Assembly: GCA_024401305.1 (NCBI GenBank) | Contig: JAKSLI010000002.1 | Location: 1 to 64,000 of the forward strand | Origin: Bacteroidaceae bacterium | GTDB taxonomy: Bacteria > Bacteroidota > Bacteroidia > Bacteroidales > Bacteroidaceae | Length of the DNA stretch: 64,000 nt | Direction of reading: 5' to 3' | Part shown: piece by piece, positions 17,506-26,070 of the stretch | How the letters are laid out: the number at the start of each line of letters is the position of its first letter | Numbering within the stretch: the first letter of the stretch is position 1 | Program-made: the position numbers and the translations under genes | The notes under the pieces: model-generated | The model's database searches: none | Told to the model about the DNA's origin: nothing | What the model saw: the letters and a program-made list of their open reading frames with translations, nothing else

Positions 17506-18567
17506 ATGGAAATATCAAAACTCGGAGAATTCGGACTCATTCATCATCTTACTGATGGCCACGATCCAAAGAATGCCAGCACTCAATATGGTGTAGGCGA
17601 CGATTGTGCCGTGATGAACTATGGCGACAAGCGTGTGCTCGTTTCGTCAGATATGCTTATGGAAGGAGTTCATTTCGACCTTACATATATCGGACTTGAG
17701 CATCTTGGCTATAAGTCGGCAATGGTAAACATCTCTGATATCTTCGCAATGAACGGAAAGCCGGAGCAGATGGTTGTAAGCATCGCGCTCTCAAAGCGTT
17801 TTTCTGTTGAAGACATGGAAGATTTCTATCAAGGTCTTCGTCGCGCTTGCGACAAATGGAATGTTGACATCGTTGGCGGTGACACAACATCTTCTCTTAC
17901 AGGTCTTGCAATATCCATCACATGCATCGGCTCTGCGGACGACGCAGACATCGTCTATCGCAAGGGCGCTCAGGAAACAGATCTCATTTGCGTGTCGGGT
18001 GACCTTGGTGCTGCTTACATGGGTTTGCAGATTCTTGAACGAGAAAAGGCAGTCTATTACCAGCAGCTTCAGGAAGCACAGGCAAAGTCCGGCAATCCAA
18101 AGGAAACTCCAAACATCAATTTCCAACCTGATTTTGCTGGCAAGGAATACCTTCTTGAACGCCAATTGAAGCCCGAAGCTCGTGGCGATATCATAGAGAA
18201 ACTCGCATCGTTTGGTATCAAACCGACTGCAATGATTGATATTTCAGACGGACTGTCATCTGAAATTCGCCACATCTGTAAGCAGAGCAACTGCGGCTGT
18301 CGCATCTACGAGAAGAATCTTCCTATCGACTATCAGACAGCAGTAACAGCAGAAGAGTTCTCAATGAATGTCACTACTTGCGCTCTTAATGGTGGCGAGG
18401 ATTATGAACTGCTCTTTACCGTGCCAATAGGTGACCTGCAGAAAATTGAGCAAATTGATGGCGTAAAGATGATTGGCTATATCACAAAGCCTGAACTCGG
18501 ATGCCAGCTCATCGCTCGCGACGAACAGGAATTTGAACTCAAAGCCCAAGGCTGGCAGCATGTGTAA
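17506..18567 (+). CDS. thiL: thiamine-monophosphate kinase
   Basis: A 353-residue ATP-dependent kinase making thiamine diphosphate from thiamine monophosphate. The N-terminal GVGDDCAVMNYGDKRVLVSSDMLMEGVHF binds Mg and substrate, VGGDTTSS and GDLGAAYMGLQ follow, and MIDISDGLSSEIRHI and NGGEDYELLF complete the PurM-like pattern. It is the last gene of the sppA-lpxK-thiL run and is followed by a tandem-repeat spacer and a terminator hairpin. Confidence 0.95.
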   Translation: MEISKLGEFGLIHHLTDGHDPKNASTQYGVGDDCAVMNYGDKRVLVSSDMLMEGVHFDLTYIGLEHLGYKSAMVNISDIFAMNGKPEQMVVSIALSKRFSVEDMEDFYQGLRRACDKWNVDIVGGDTTSSLTGLAISITCIGSADDADIVYRKGAQETDLICVSGDLGAAYMGLQILEREKAVYYQQLQEAQAKSGNPKETPNINFQPDFAGKEYLLERQLKPEARGDIIEKLASFGIKPTAMIDISDGLSSEIRHICKQSNCGCRIYEKNLPIDYQTAVTAEEFSMNVTTCALNGGEDYELLFTVPIGDLQKIEQIDGVKMIGYITKPELGCQLIARDEQEFELKAQGWQHV

Positions 18568-18620
18568 CACTAAACACTAAGCACTAAGCCCTAAATACTA
18601 AATACTAAGCTCTAAACATA
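18568..18620 (+). repeat. imperfect tandem repeat spacer (ACTAAGC/ACTAAAT words)
   Basis: The spacer after thiL is built from about seven imperfect copies of a 7-8 base word (AACACTAAGC, ACTAAGCC, AATACTAA, and so on). It directly precedes a hairpin. Similar words occur at 53-74 between the tRNA-Lys genes. It encodes nothing. Confidence 0.7.
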
Positions 18621-18656
18621 AAGCCCCGTGCCCGAAGCGTCAGCTTCGGGTTCTTT
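18621..18656 (+). terminator. terminator hairpin of the AGCCCCGTGCCC type
   Basis: CCCGAAGC (18631-18638), loop GTCA, GCTTCGGG (18643-18650), then TTCTTT. The leading AAGCCCCGTG is shared with hairpins at 40727-40757 and, on the other strand, 46885-46919. Confidence 0.7.
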
Positions 18657-18663
18657 ATAATTC

Positions 18664-19248
18664 ATGAAAAAGCTTATTCTCGCATCCAATAGTCCTCGCC
18701 GCAAGGAACTCCTTGCTGGACTGGATATTCCATTTGAAGTGCGCGTCATCGATGGCATCGACGAGTCGCATCCGGAAGGCGTTGACATTTATTCTGTACC
18801 AGAGATTCTTGCCCAGCGCAAGGCTGCTGCATACGAAGACTGCATTGCCGACGATGAAGTCATTCTCACGGCTGATACTGTTGTCATCCTTGACGACCAG
18901 ATCCTGGAGAAGCCTTCATCGCTTGAGAATGCAAAGGAAATGCTGCGCAGTCTCAGTGGTCGCTCGCATAGCGTAGTCACTGGCGTATGCATCGGAACGA
19001 AGGACGATCTTAACTACAGCCATTTCTCAGTGCTGACTGAAGTCCGCTTCAAGGAACTCTCTGACGAGGAGATAAATTACTATGTGGAAACCTACCGTCC
19101 TTTGGATAAGGCAGGAGCCTACGGAATACAGGAATGGATTGGTTATATCGGCGTTACTGGCATTGACGGAAGTTTCTATAATGTGATGGGATTACCCGTA
19201 CAAAGAATCTATCCCGAATTGATAAAAGTCATTAATGCAACGATTTAA
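18664..19248 (+). CDS. Maf family nucleotide pyrophosphatase
   Basis: A 194-residue protein of the Maf/YhdE group, which hydrolyses non-canonical or canonical NTPs (dTTP/UTP type) to the monophosphate and PPi. The N-terminal LILASNSPRRKELLAG is the signature nucleotide-binding motif. ADTVVILDDQILEKP and SHSVVTGVCI follow, and DKAGAYGIQEWIG is the conserved C-terminal motif. The length is normal. Its promoter was not identified; it follows the hairpin at 18631. Confidence 0.93.
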   Translation: MKKLILASNSPRRKELLAGLDIPFEVRVIDGIDESHPEGVDIYSVPEILAQRKAAAYEDCIADDEVILTADTVVILDDQILEKPSSLENAKEMLRSLSGRSHSVVTGVCIGTKDDLNYSHFSVLTEVRFKELSDEEINYYVETYRPLDKAGAYGIQEWIGYIGVTGIDGSFYNVMGLPVQRIYPELIKVINATI

Positions 19249-19292
19249 GCAAAAATAATATTAAAAACACTTGCAGGTTTGCGAAATAGTCG

Positions 19293-19300
19293 TAACTTTG
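19293..19300 (+). promoter_or_regulatory. promoter upstream of the clpP leader or small RNA
   Basis: TAACTTTG, about 330 bases before clpP and only about 50 before a terminator-like hairpin. It therefore seems to drive a short transcript rather than clpP directly. Confidence 0.65.
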
Positions 19301-19306
19301 CACCGT

Positions 19307-19383
19307 GTTTTTCATGGTATTAGATTATTAAGGTTAGAAGATTGGTTGTCGTGAGACAATCAATTTTTTTTATCCCCATGCTT
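19307..19383 (+). ncRNA. candidate small RNA or attenuated leader before clpP
   Basis: A compact transcription unit: -7 box at 19293-19300, then about 75 bases, then ATTGGTTGTC (19351-19360), loop GTGA, GACAATCAAT (19365-19374) and seven T. No ORF fits inside. The string TTTTTCATGGTATTAGATTA looks like leaders I recall from other Bacteroidales, but I cannot confirm an Rfam family. The 3' end is where termination is expected. The start is inferred from the promoter. Confidence 0.5.
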
Positions 19384-19406
19384 ACTTTGCGGTATGCATG
19401 GGGATA
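19371..19406. other. 11-base inverted repeat in the clpP leader
   Basis: TATCCCCATGC (19371-19381) and GCATGGGGATA (19396-19406) are perfect complements with a 14-base loop. It overlaps the T tract of the preceding terminator, so the two structures could compete. Confidence 0.6.
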
Positions 19407-19496
19407 TTCATTTATATAAAGATGTAGCGAAGTTGTTGTTTTTGTCGCACTTATTCTCCTTTTTGTCAAAGAAAATGCTTTTTTTTCGGCTTTTCT

Positions 19497-19527
19497 TTTG
19501 GTGTTTCGTTTTTTTTGCTTAATTTTG
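19497..19527 (+). promoter_or_regulatory. promoter of clpP
   Basis: TTTG (19497-19500), 19 bases, then TAATTTTG (19520-19527): a full match to the Bacteroidota -33/-7 pattern. It lies 104 bases before the clpP ATG. It would let clpP-clpX be transcribed independently of the short unit upstream. Confidence 0.65.
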
Positions 19528-19631
19528 TGTAAGAAAACGCCACAGAAGGCGTAGTACATTATATAATAATAAGTATAACACAGAGAGTGTATCGGCTCTG
19601 ATTTCAACATGCAAATTAACCGTAGCTTTCC

Positions 19632-20315
19632 ATGAAACAAAATCAAAAAATGATAAACGATTTCAAAAAATTCGCACGCCTTGATAGAGGCATCTCTTCT
19701 CAGACTCTCGACAGCGTAATATCTGCTCAGAATCAGTATCTCAATCCATATATCCTGGAGGAACGTCAGTTGAACGTTACTCAGATGGATGTGTTCTCAC
19801 GTTTGATGATGGATCGCATCATCTTCCTCGGCACACAGATAGACGACTACACTGCCAACACTCTTCAGGCACAGCTCCTATATCTCGACTCTGTTGACCC
19901 GGGCAAGGACATCTCTATCTACATCAACTCTCCTGGTGGAAGCGTGACTGCAGGTCTCGGTATTTACGACACAATGCAGTTCATCAACTCTGATGTGGCA
20001 ACAATCTGTACTGGTATGGCAGCTTCTATGGGTGCTGTACTTCTCGTAGCTGGTGCTGAGGGTAAGCGTTCTGCTCTTCCTCACTCTCGCGTCATGATTC
20101 ATCAGCCTCTCGGCGGCATGCAGGGACAGGCTCGCGACATGGAGATTCAGGTTGAGGAAATCCAGAAGCTCCGCAAGGAACTCTACACAATCATCGCTGA
20201 CCACTCTCACACAGATTACGACAAGGTCTTTGCTGATTGCGATCGCGACCATTGGATGACAGCTGAAGAAGCTAAAGAATACGGAATGATTGATCAGGTG
20301 CTGATTAAGAAGTAA
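19632..20315 (+). CDS. clpP: ATP-dependent Clp protease proteolytic subunit
   Basis: A 227-residue serine protease subunit that forms the tetradecameric ClpP barrel. The catalytic serine is in GMAASMGAVLL (near residue 131) and the histidine in PHSRVMIHQP. INSPGGSVTAGLGIYDTM forms the oxyanion region, and the C-terminal KEYGMIDQVLIKK is usual. It is followed by clpX, its ATPase partner. The gene order tig-clpP seen in many bacteria is absent; maf and a candidate small RNA lie upstream. Confidence 0.97.
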   Translation: MKQNQKMINDFKKFARLDRGISSQTLDSVISAQNQYLNPYILEERQLNVTQMDVFSRLMMDRIIFLGTQIDDYTANTLQAQLLYLDSVDPGKDISIYINSPGGSVTAGLGIYDTMQFINSDVATICTGMAASMGAVLLVAGAEGKRSALPHSRVMIHQPLGGMQGQARDMEIQVEEIQKLRKELYTIIADHSHTDYDKVFADCDRDHWMTAEEAKEYGMIDQVLIKK

Positions 20316-20325
20316 ACACACTTCG

Positions 20326-20412
20326 CTTATACGGTTGTAAGGTTATACGGTTATACGGATATATGATATGCTAATCTCCGTAAAACCGTAAACCGCTAAA
20401 CCGCAAACCGAA
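20326..20412. repeat. inverted-arm tandem repeat spacer between clpP and clpX
   Basis: The left arm is made of ACGGTTATACGG-like words (20330-20360). The right arm is made of CCGTAAAACCGTAAACCG-like words (20385-20410), roughly complementary to the left. It fills the spacer almost fully and would fold into an imperfect hairpin. Confidence 0.6.
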
Positions 20413-20421
20413 TTAATTAAA

Positions 20422-21666
20422 ATGAACAAATGCAGTTTTTGCGGTCAGACCGAGCGTCAAGTGCGCTTGCTCATCTCGGGTCTGAACGGATTTATATGTG
20501 ATGATTGCTCCTTGAGAGCAGCCGAACTTGTGAACACGCAACTCGGATTGAATAAGAATGACGACGACTTTGACTTTGACGATGATCCCGAAACGGGAAG
20601 CACATCAAAGGGCAAAAAGAAACTTCCAAAGCCGGATAAGATAAAGGCTTATCTCGACGAATATGTTATCGGACAGGACGAGGCTAAGCGTTACCTTGCC
20701 GTTTCGGTCTATAACCACTACAAGCGTCTCGGACAGAAGAAATCTGACGATGGCGTGGAGATAGAAAAGAGCAACATTATCATCGTAGGTCGCACAGGTA
20801 CTGGTAAGACTCTTCTTGCAAAGACCATTGCACGCCTGCTTGATGTGCCTTTTACCATCGTTGACGCAACAGTATTCACCGAGGCTGGTTATGTGGGCGA
20901 GGATGTGGAAAGTATTCTCTCTCGCTTGCTTCAGGTGTCGGATTATAATGTGAAGAAGGCTGAGCGAGGCATCGTCTTCATTGATGAGATTGACAAGATT
21001 GCACGCAAGAGCGATAACCCTTCCATAACACGAGATGTCAGCGGTGAAGGCGTTCAGCAGGGACTCCTCAAGCTCCTTGAAGGCACTGTTGTCAATGTTC
21101 CGCCAAAGGGTGGCAGAAAGCATCCGGATCAGGACTATGTGAAGGTGGATACAAGCAACATACTTTTCATCTGCGGAGGTGCGTTTGATGGTATCGAGAC
21201 CAAGATAGCTCAGCGTATGAACACCCATGTTGTAGGCTACAATTCTGTTAAGAATGTGAAGCAACTCGACAAGAACGACCTCCTCAAATACGTTCTCCCT
21301 CAGGATCTTAAGTCGTTCGGACTCATTCCTGAAATCATCGGTCGTCTGCCTGTGCTCACTCATCTTAATCCGCTCGACCGCACAGCTCTGAAGTCTATCC
21401 TCACAGAGCCTAAGAACTCGCTCGTGAAGCAATACACGAAACTCTTCGAAATGGACGGCATAAAGCTTACATTTGCAGAAGAGGCTCTTGATTTCATCGT
21501 CGATAAGGCAGTGGAATACAAGCTCGGTGCTCGTGGACTTCGCTCCATCGTAGAAGCTATTCTCATCGACGCAATGTTCGAGATGCCATCGAAGCGCAAG
21601 AAGTCGTTCGAGGTGACAAAAGAATATGCTGAAAACCAATTAAATAAAGCAAACATTGATGTCTAA
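20422..21666 (+). CDS. clpX: ATP-dependent Clp protease ATP-binding subunit ClpX
   Basis: A 414-residue AAA+ unfoldase that feeds substrates to ClpP. The N-terminal zinc-binding domain has Cys4, Cys7, Cys26 and Cys29. An acidic linker of Asp residues (about 36-52) follows. Walker A is [12 protein letters not shown], the pore loop is GYVGEDV, Walker B is [10 protein letters not shown], and sensor and arginine-finger motifs follow. It is spaced about 100 bases from clpP by a repeat spacer and 11 bases from recQ. Confidence 0.97.
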   Translation: MNKCSFCGQTERQVRLLISGLNGFICDDCSLRAAELVNTQLGLNKNDDDFDFDDDPETGSTSKGKKKLPKPDKIKAYLDEYVIGQDEAKRYLAVSVYNHYKRLGQKKSDDGVEIEKSNIIIVGRTGTGKTLLAKTIARLLDVPFTIVDATVFTEAGYVGEDVESILSRLLQVSDYNVKKAERGIVFIDEIDKIARKSDNPSITRDVSGEGVQQGLLKLLEGTVVNVPPKGGRKHPDQDYVKVDTSNILFICGGAFDGIETKIAQRMNTHVVGYNSVKNVKQLDKNDLLKYVLPQDLKSFGLIPEIIGRLPVLTHLNPLDRTALKSILTEPKNSLVKQYTKLFEMDGIKLTFAEEALDFIVDKAVEYKLGARGLRSIVEAILIDAMFEMPSKRKKSFEVTKEYAENQLNKANIDV

Positions 21667-21677
21667 GTATTAAGTAT

Positions 21678-23861
21678 ATGGACCATATCCACAATACACT
21701 AAAACAATTCTTTGGATTCGACACTTTCAAGGGACAGCAGGAAGACATCATCCATAATGTGATGGATGAGAAGAATGTTTTCGTGCTTATGCCGACAGGT
21801 GGTGGCAAGTCTCTTTGCTACCAGTTGCCAGCCCTCCTTATGGAAGGTACTGCAATAGTCATTTCTCCGCTTATCGCCCTGATGAAGAATCAGGTGGATG
21901 TCATAAACGGAAATGCGGAGTATGACGGCATAGCTCATTATATCAATTCTTCGCTCAGCAAGGCTGTTGTAGACGGCATAAAGCGAGACATTGTAGAAGG
22001 ACGCTGCAAACTCCTTTATGTGGCTCCTGAATCTCTTACTAAGGAAGAATACATCACCTTCCTCAAGAGCGTGAAGATCTCATTCTACGCTATCGACGAG
22101 GCTCACTGTATCTCAGAATGGGGACATGATTTCCGTCCTGAATATCGTCGTATTCGTCCTATTATCAACGAGATAGGCGATGCTCCTGTCATTGCTCTCA
22201 CAGCAACGGCTACCGATAAGGTGCGTGCCGATATCAAGAAGAATCTCGGCATTCAGGACGCTATCGAATTCAAGAGCTCGTTCAATCGCCCGAACCTCTA
22301 TTACGAAGTTCGTCCGAAGAAGAACGACATCGACAAGCAGATCGTTAAGATCATCAAGCAGAATGCGGGCAAGAGTGGCATCATCTACTGCCTTTCACGC
22401 AAGAAGGTTGAGGAACTTGCAGAAGTGCTTCGTGCCAACGACATCAAGGCTGCTGCCTATCATGCCGGAATGGATACAAAGCAGCGCTCTGAAACGCAGG
22501 ATAATTTCCTTCAGGAAGACATCGATGTCATCGTGGCAACAATAGCTTTCGGTATGGGAATCGACAAGCCGGATGTTCGCTTCGTCATACATTATGATAT
22601 TCCAAAGAGTCTTGACGGCTACTATCAGGAAACCGGTCGCGCCGGTCGTGATGGTGGCGAGGGCAAGTGCATTGCCTTCTATGCAAAGAAAGACCTCCTG
22701 AAACTTGAGAAATTCATGGATGGCAAACCGGTTTCTGAACAGGACATCGGCCGCCAGTTGCTGCGTGAGACTGAGTCGTATGCAGAGACTTCCGTTTGTC
22801 GCCGCCGTATGATATTGAACTATTTCGGTGAGAAATACACGGAAGAAAACTGCCACAACTGCGATAACTGCAAGCATCCGCACGAGAAGGTTGACGCAAC
22901 AAAGGCTCTTGCGATGGTGCTCAACACCATTGACAAACTGAAGGAAGACTTCGACACGGTTCATATTGTTGACCTTCTTTCTGGAAAGGAAACTCACGAC
23001 ATCGTTACTCACCATCATGAGCGTTCACCTCTCTTCGGCAAGGGCAAGAAGGTTGCAGAGCTCCTGAAGCCTACGGTTCGTCAAGCCATCCTTGAGGACT
23101 ATTTATATAAAGATGTGGAGAGCTACGGCACATTGAAGCTCACTGAGAAGGGTAGGGCAGCGCTTGAAAATACTCCTTCGATGGAAGTTATGCTTGATGG
23201 CACCTACAACGATGCCGTTTCTGACGATAACGGTGAGGCAAAGATAGAGGCTCTCGACAATGTTCTCCTCAAGATGCTCAAGGATTTGCGCAAGAAGGTT
23301 GCCGATAAGTCAAGGGATGCTAACGGAAAGAAACTTCCTCCGTATGTCATCTTCCAGGATATGTCGCTCAGTCAGATGGCTACAATGTATCCGCAGACAA
23401 TGGATGAACTGCAGAACATCAACGGTGTTGGTGCTGGAAAGGCTAAGCGTTACGGCCAGCCATTCCTCGATCTCATCAAGGTGTATTGCGAGGAGAATGA
23501 TATTGAGCGTCCTGACGACATGCGCTTCAAGACTGTTGCCAAGAAATCGGCTTCAAAGGTGAAGATCATTCAGCAGATTGACGATCAGTATCCGCTCGAC
23601 GAGATTGCTAAGACTCAGGGCATGTCGTTCGAAGACCTCCTCAACGACCTCGACTCTATCGTTTATAGCGGTACAAAACTCAATATTGACTACTATATCG
23701 AGGACATCCTTGACGATGACCAGATAGATGATATCTACGACTATTTCCTTGAGAGCAAGACAGATAGCATGAAGGAAGCAATGAAGGAACTTCGCGACTA
23801 CTACGAGGAAGACGAAGTGCGCCTCATGCGTATCAAGTTCATCTCTGAGAACGGTAATTAA
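21678..23861 (+). CDS. recQ: ATP-dependent DNA helicase RecQ
   Basis: A 727-residue 3'-5' helicase. Walker A is MPTGGGKSLCYQLPA, the DEAH box sits in IDEAHCISEWGHDFRPEY, motif VI is QETGRAGRDG, and the RQC zinc site is CRRRMILNYFGEKYTEENC followed by CDNC. An HRDC domain covers about residues 530-610. The last 100 residues are an acidic extension, common in Bacteroidota RecQ. The stop codon is followed within four bases by an inverted-repeat element. Confidence 0.96.
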   Translation: MDHIHNTLKQFFGFDTFKGQQEDIIHNVMDEKNVFVLMPTGGGKSLCYQLPALLMEGTAIVISPLIALMKNQVDVINGNAEYDGIAHYINSSLSKAVVDGIKRDIVEGRCKLLYVAPESLTKEEYITFLKSVKISFYAIDEAHCISEWGHDFRPEYRRIRPIINEIGDAPVIALTATATDKVRADIKKNLGIQDAIEFKSSFNRPNLYYEVRPKKNDIDKQIVKIIKQNAGKSGIIYCLSRKKVEELAEVLRANDIKAAAYHAGMDTKQRSETQDNFLQEDIDVIVATIAFGMGIDKPDVRFVIHYDIPKSLDGYYQETGRAGRDGGEGKCIAFYAKKDLLKLEKFMDGKPVSEQDIGRQLLRETESYAETSVCRRRMILNYFGEKYTEENCHNCDNCKHPHEKVDATKALAMVLNTIDKLKEDFDTVHIVDLLSGKETHDIVTHHHERSPLFGKGKKVAELLKPTVRQAILEDYLYKDVESYGTLKLTEKGRAALENTPSMEVMLDGTYNDAVSDDNGEAKIEALDNVLLKMLKDLRKKVADKSRDANGKKLPPYVIFQDMSLSQMATMYPQTMDELQNINGVGAGKAKRYGQPFLDLIKVYCEENDIERPDDMRFKTVAKKSASKVKIIQQIDDQYPLDEIAKTQGMSFEDLLNDLDSIVYSGTKLNIDYYIEDILDDDQIDDIYDYFLESKTDSMKEAMKELRDYYEEDEVRLMRIKFISENGN

Positions 23862-23863
23862 TG

Positions 23864-24004
23864 GTTCGCTCTTTGAGCGAGGGTAAAGGCTAAAAGCTAC
23901 AGGCTAAAGGCTTAGGCTGCGCGTAGAATGTCAGTCTGTACCAATCCGCATGGAGGCCTTTAGCCTTTACCCTTTAGCCTTTACCCTCAATTTGAGTTTA
24001 CGAA
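23864..24004. repeat. GGGTAAAGGC inverted-repeat element, copy A (no gene inside)
   Basis: Left end: hairpin TCGCTC-TTT-GAGCGA (23866-23880) followed by GGGTAAAGGC and further GGCTAAA words to 23914. Right end: AGGCCTTTAGCC words ending in TTTACCC, then the small hairpin CTCAA-T-TTGAG (23986-23996). The central 40 bases are unique. It fills the recQ-murF spacer from 3 bases after the recQ stop to 12 bases before the murF start. Its ends match copies B to E. Confidence 0.8.
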
Positions 24005-24016
24005 AATTGAATTATT

Positions 24017-25270
24017 ATGAACATCGAAGAACTCTACAAGATTTATCTTGAAAACCCGAACATAACAACCGACAGCCGCAACTGTCCGGAACATTCCATA
24101 TTCTTTGGCATCAAGGGCGAACGCTTTGACGGCACTAAGTTTGGCGACGCCGCTCTTCAGAACGGTGCTGCATACGCCGTGACAGAAGGCGATACGCTCA
24201 TGACCCTCCAGCAACTTGCCAGCTATCACATCGAGCAGATGAAGGCAAAGGGCTTGAAGGTTATCGGCATCACAGGCACTAACGGCAAGACCACCACAAA
24301 GGAACTCGTTTCTGCCGTGCTCCAGAAGAAGTACAATGTGCTTTACACGCTGGGTAATTTCAACAACCACCTCGGCGTACCGCTCACTCTTCTTCGCCTT
24401 CGCCCGGAACACCAGATTGCAGTCGTTGAGATGGGAGCAAACCATCCTGGCGAAATCAAGGATCTCGTGAGCATTGTGAAGCCACATTTCGGACTTATTT
24501 CGTCTGTCGGTCGTGCGCATCTTGAAGGCTTCGGCAGCTTTGAGGGTGTCATAAAGACCAAGGGCGAACTCTACGATTTCCTTCGCGAGAATGGCGGCAA
24601 GGTGTTCCTCAACACGAAGAACGAATACCTCGTGCCAATAGCAGAAGGCATTGACCAGATTCCATACGTTGAAGGCGACGTTATTGAGAGCAATCCTTTC
24701 GTGAAGTTCAGCTATCAGCCTGAAACCGTTGAAACCCCTGAAACTACTGAAACCACAGAAACCCCTGAAACTGTCCAAACCCAGCTCATCGGCAACTACA
24801 ACATCGTGAACCTCCTTGCTGCTGTTACCGTGGGCAAATATTTCGGCGTGGAGAATGCCGATATCAATGCAGCCCTCTCCGAATACGCTCCAACCAACAA
24901 CCGTTCGCAGTTGATGCAGACAGAGAAGAACACTCTCATCGTTGATGCCTACAACGCCAATCCAACTTCAATGGCGGCCGCTCTCGACAATTTCAAGACC
25001 ATCGCTGCCGACAAGGAGAAGATGGTTATCCTCGGCGGCATGGGCGAACTTGGTCCTGGTTCCGACGAAGAGCACGACAAGATCCGCGCTAAGATAGCAG
25101 AGACAGGCGTCCAGAACGTATGGCTCGTTGGCAAGCAGTGGGGCAGATACGACTTCGAAACCGTCGATGATGTCATCGCCCGACTTGCAGAATCGCCTAT
25201 TGAAGGCAAACTCATCCTCATCAAAGGCTCAAATTCCCAGAAGCTCTTCAAACTCCCAGAGCATCTGTAA
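24017..25270 (+). CDS. murF: UDP-N-acetylmuramoyl-tripeptide--D-alanyl-D-alanine ligase
   Basis: A 417-residue Mur ligase that adds D-Ala-D-Ala to the UDP-MurNAc tripeptide. TDSRNCPEHSIFFGIKGERFDG is the N-terminal substrate domain. GITGTNGKTTTKELV is the ATP loop, EMGANHPGEI follows, and VDAYNANPTSM is in the C-terminal domain. A Thr/Glu/Pro-rich run from repeated TGAAACC-like units lies at about residues 234-256, between domains. The gene stands alone after a repeat element. Confidence 0.95.
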   Translation: MNIEELYKIYLENPNITTDSRNCPEHSIFFGIKGERFDGTKFGDAALQNGAAYAVTEGDTLMTLQQLASYHIEQMKAKGLKVIGITGTNGKTTTKELVSAVLQKKYNVLYTLGNFNNHLGVPLTLLRLRPEHQIAVVEMGANHPGEIKDLVSIVKPHFGLISSVGRAHLEGFGSFEGVIKTKGELYDFLRENGGKVFLNTKNEYLVPIAEGIDQIPYVEGDVIESNPFVKFSYQPETVETPETTETTETPETVQTQLIGNYNIVNLLAAVTVGKYFGVENADINAALSEYAPTNNRSQLMQTEKNTLIVDAYNANPTSMAAALDNFKTIAADKEKMVILGGMGELGPGSDEEHDKIRAKIAETGVQNVWLVGKQWGRYDFETVDDVIARLAESPIEGKLILIKGSNSQKLFKLPEHL

Positions 25271-25361
25271 AGCCCTTTTCAACTTCTCTTGTCGCCGTAG
25301 AGGGGACGGTGGCATTTAGTAACTAACTAACTAACTAACGCTAACAAATTATAACATCGTC

Positions 25362-25751
25362 ACTCCGCAAGATTTCAACTCAGAAAAAGTTCAAAGAGAG
25401 ATTTCTGTCGCTTCTTCAGCCTCTTATCCTGCATATTCATAGCTCATTTTCAAAAATCCATAGGAACTCGGATAGAGTTACCGTGAGTTTTTGGTCGTGT
25501 TCCATAGAGATATTATGCAAAACAGACACGGAAATCACCTCTATTTCGCCCAAATTTGCACAAAGGGGTCTGACCCCCTTTGTGCAAATTCCACGCAACG
25601 TCTTGATATTCAGCTGCTTACAATCAATGCTCCAATGCTTCATTTCCGCATTTTTTTCCAACCAAATATCCTTTCGTGACTTTTGTCTCGCTCCAGCGGA
25701 CGAATCAAAATGCTGATTGTAAGCAGATTAGGGCGTTTTGCTTACAGATTG
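25362..25751 (+). repeat. ACTCCGCAAGATTT repeat element, copy 1
   Basis: It begins ACTCCGCAAGATTT (25362-25375). It ends with AGCGGACGAATCAAAA (25695-25710) and a terminal hairpin TGTAAGCA/TGCTTACA inside 25715-25751. Both ends and the TTTTTCC-n-ACCAAATA stretch before the right end match copy 2 at 60903-61257. Internally it has a 16-base hairpin (25553-25590) and the words ACCGTGAGTTTTTGGTCGT and CATAGAGATATT, shared with 45137-45222. Confidence 0.75.
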
Positions 25752-25964
25752 ATATTTAGACGTTTGGAGCAATCGGAAATAGAGGATTACGGTACCTGTC
25801 CTTGTGATTCCATCGCAAACGGCGGTCAATGGGAAGATTCCTTTGAACCTTTCTGCTGGTGGAGCTTCCATTACGCAATGTGGGTGAAGATGAACCTCTT
25901 CTATCAGCAAGCATCCGAAGCCTTCGGACAGGAAGAATTGACGTTAACAATTTCTATAAAATAG
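25710..25964 (+). CDS. doubtful small ORF in repeat region
   Basis: An 84-codon reading frame, rich in Trp, Tyr, Phe and Cys in its second half (FCWWSFHYAMWVKMNLFY). No family was recognised. Its ATG lies inside the repeat element and is not conserved in the second copy of that element, so the start, or the whole gene, may be false. It could be the remnant of a larger gene carried between the TAAC arms. Confidence 0.2.
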   Translation: MLIVSRLGRFAYRLIFRRLEQSEIEDYGTCPCDSIANGGQWEDSFEPFCWWSFHYAMWVKMNLFYQQASEAFGQEELTLTISIK

Positions 25965-26012
25965 GAGTTAGTTAGTTACTTAGTTAGTTACTTACTTATT
26001 TATTTATACAAC

Positions 26013-26050
26013 AAGAATGCTTTGGATGTGAAAACGTCCAAAGCATTCTT
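26013..26050. terminator. hairpin terminator after the GH97 gene
   Basis: AAGAATGCTTTGGA (26013-26026) pairs perfectly with 26037-26050; the loop is ten bases. It lies 20 bases beyond the GH97 stop on the minus strand and is symmetric enough to work in both directions. Confidence 0.75.
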
Positions 26051-26070
26051 TGTTTTTGCGTTAATCAGTC

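Larger units (their letters stand above)
25317..26005. repeat. composite flanked by (TAAC)n / (GTTA)n inverted arms
   Basis: The left arm is five CTAA/TAAC units (25319-25345). The right arm is GTTAGTTA and TTAGTTAC units (25966-26000), complementary to the left. Between them lie a copy of the ACTCCGCAAGATTT element and a weak ORF. The whole 800-base gap between murF and the GH97 gene holds nothing else except a terminator at 26013-26050. Confidence 0.65.

Noticed and set aside
20605..21639. 344-codon minus-strand frame opposite clpX
   Set aside because: It is a shadow of clpX, whose zinc-binding, Walker and pore motifs are all on the plus strand. The antisense translation has no recognisable domain.
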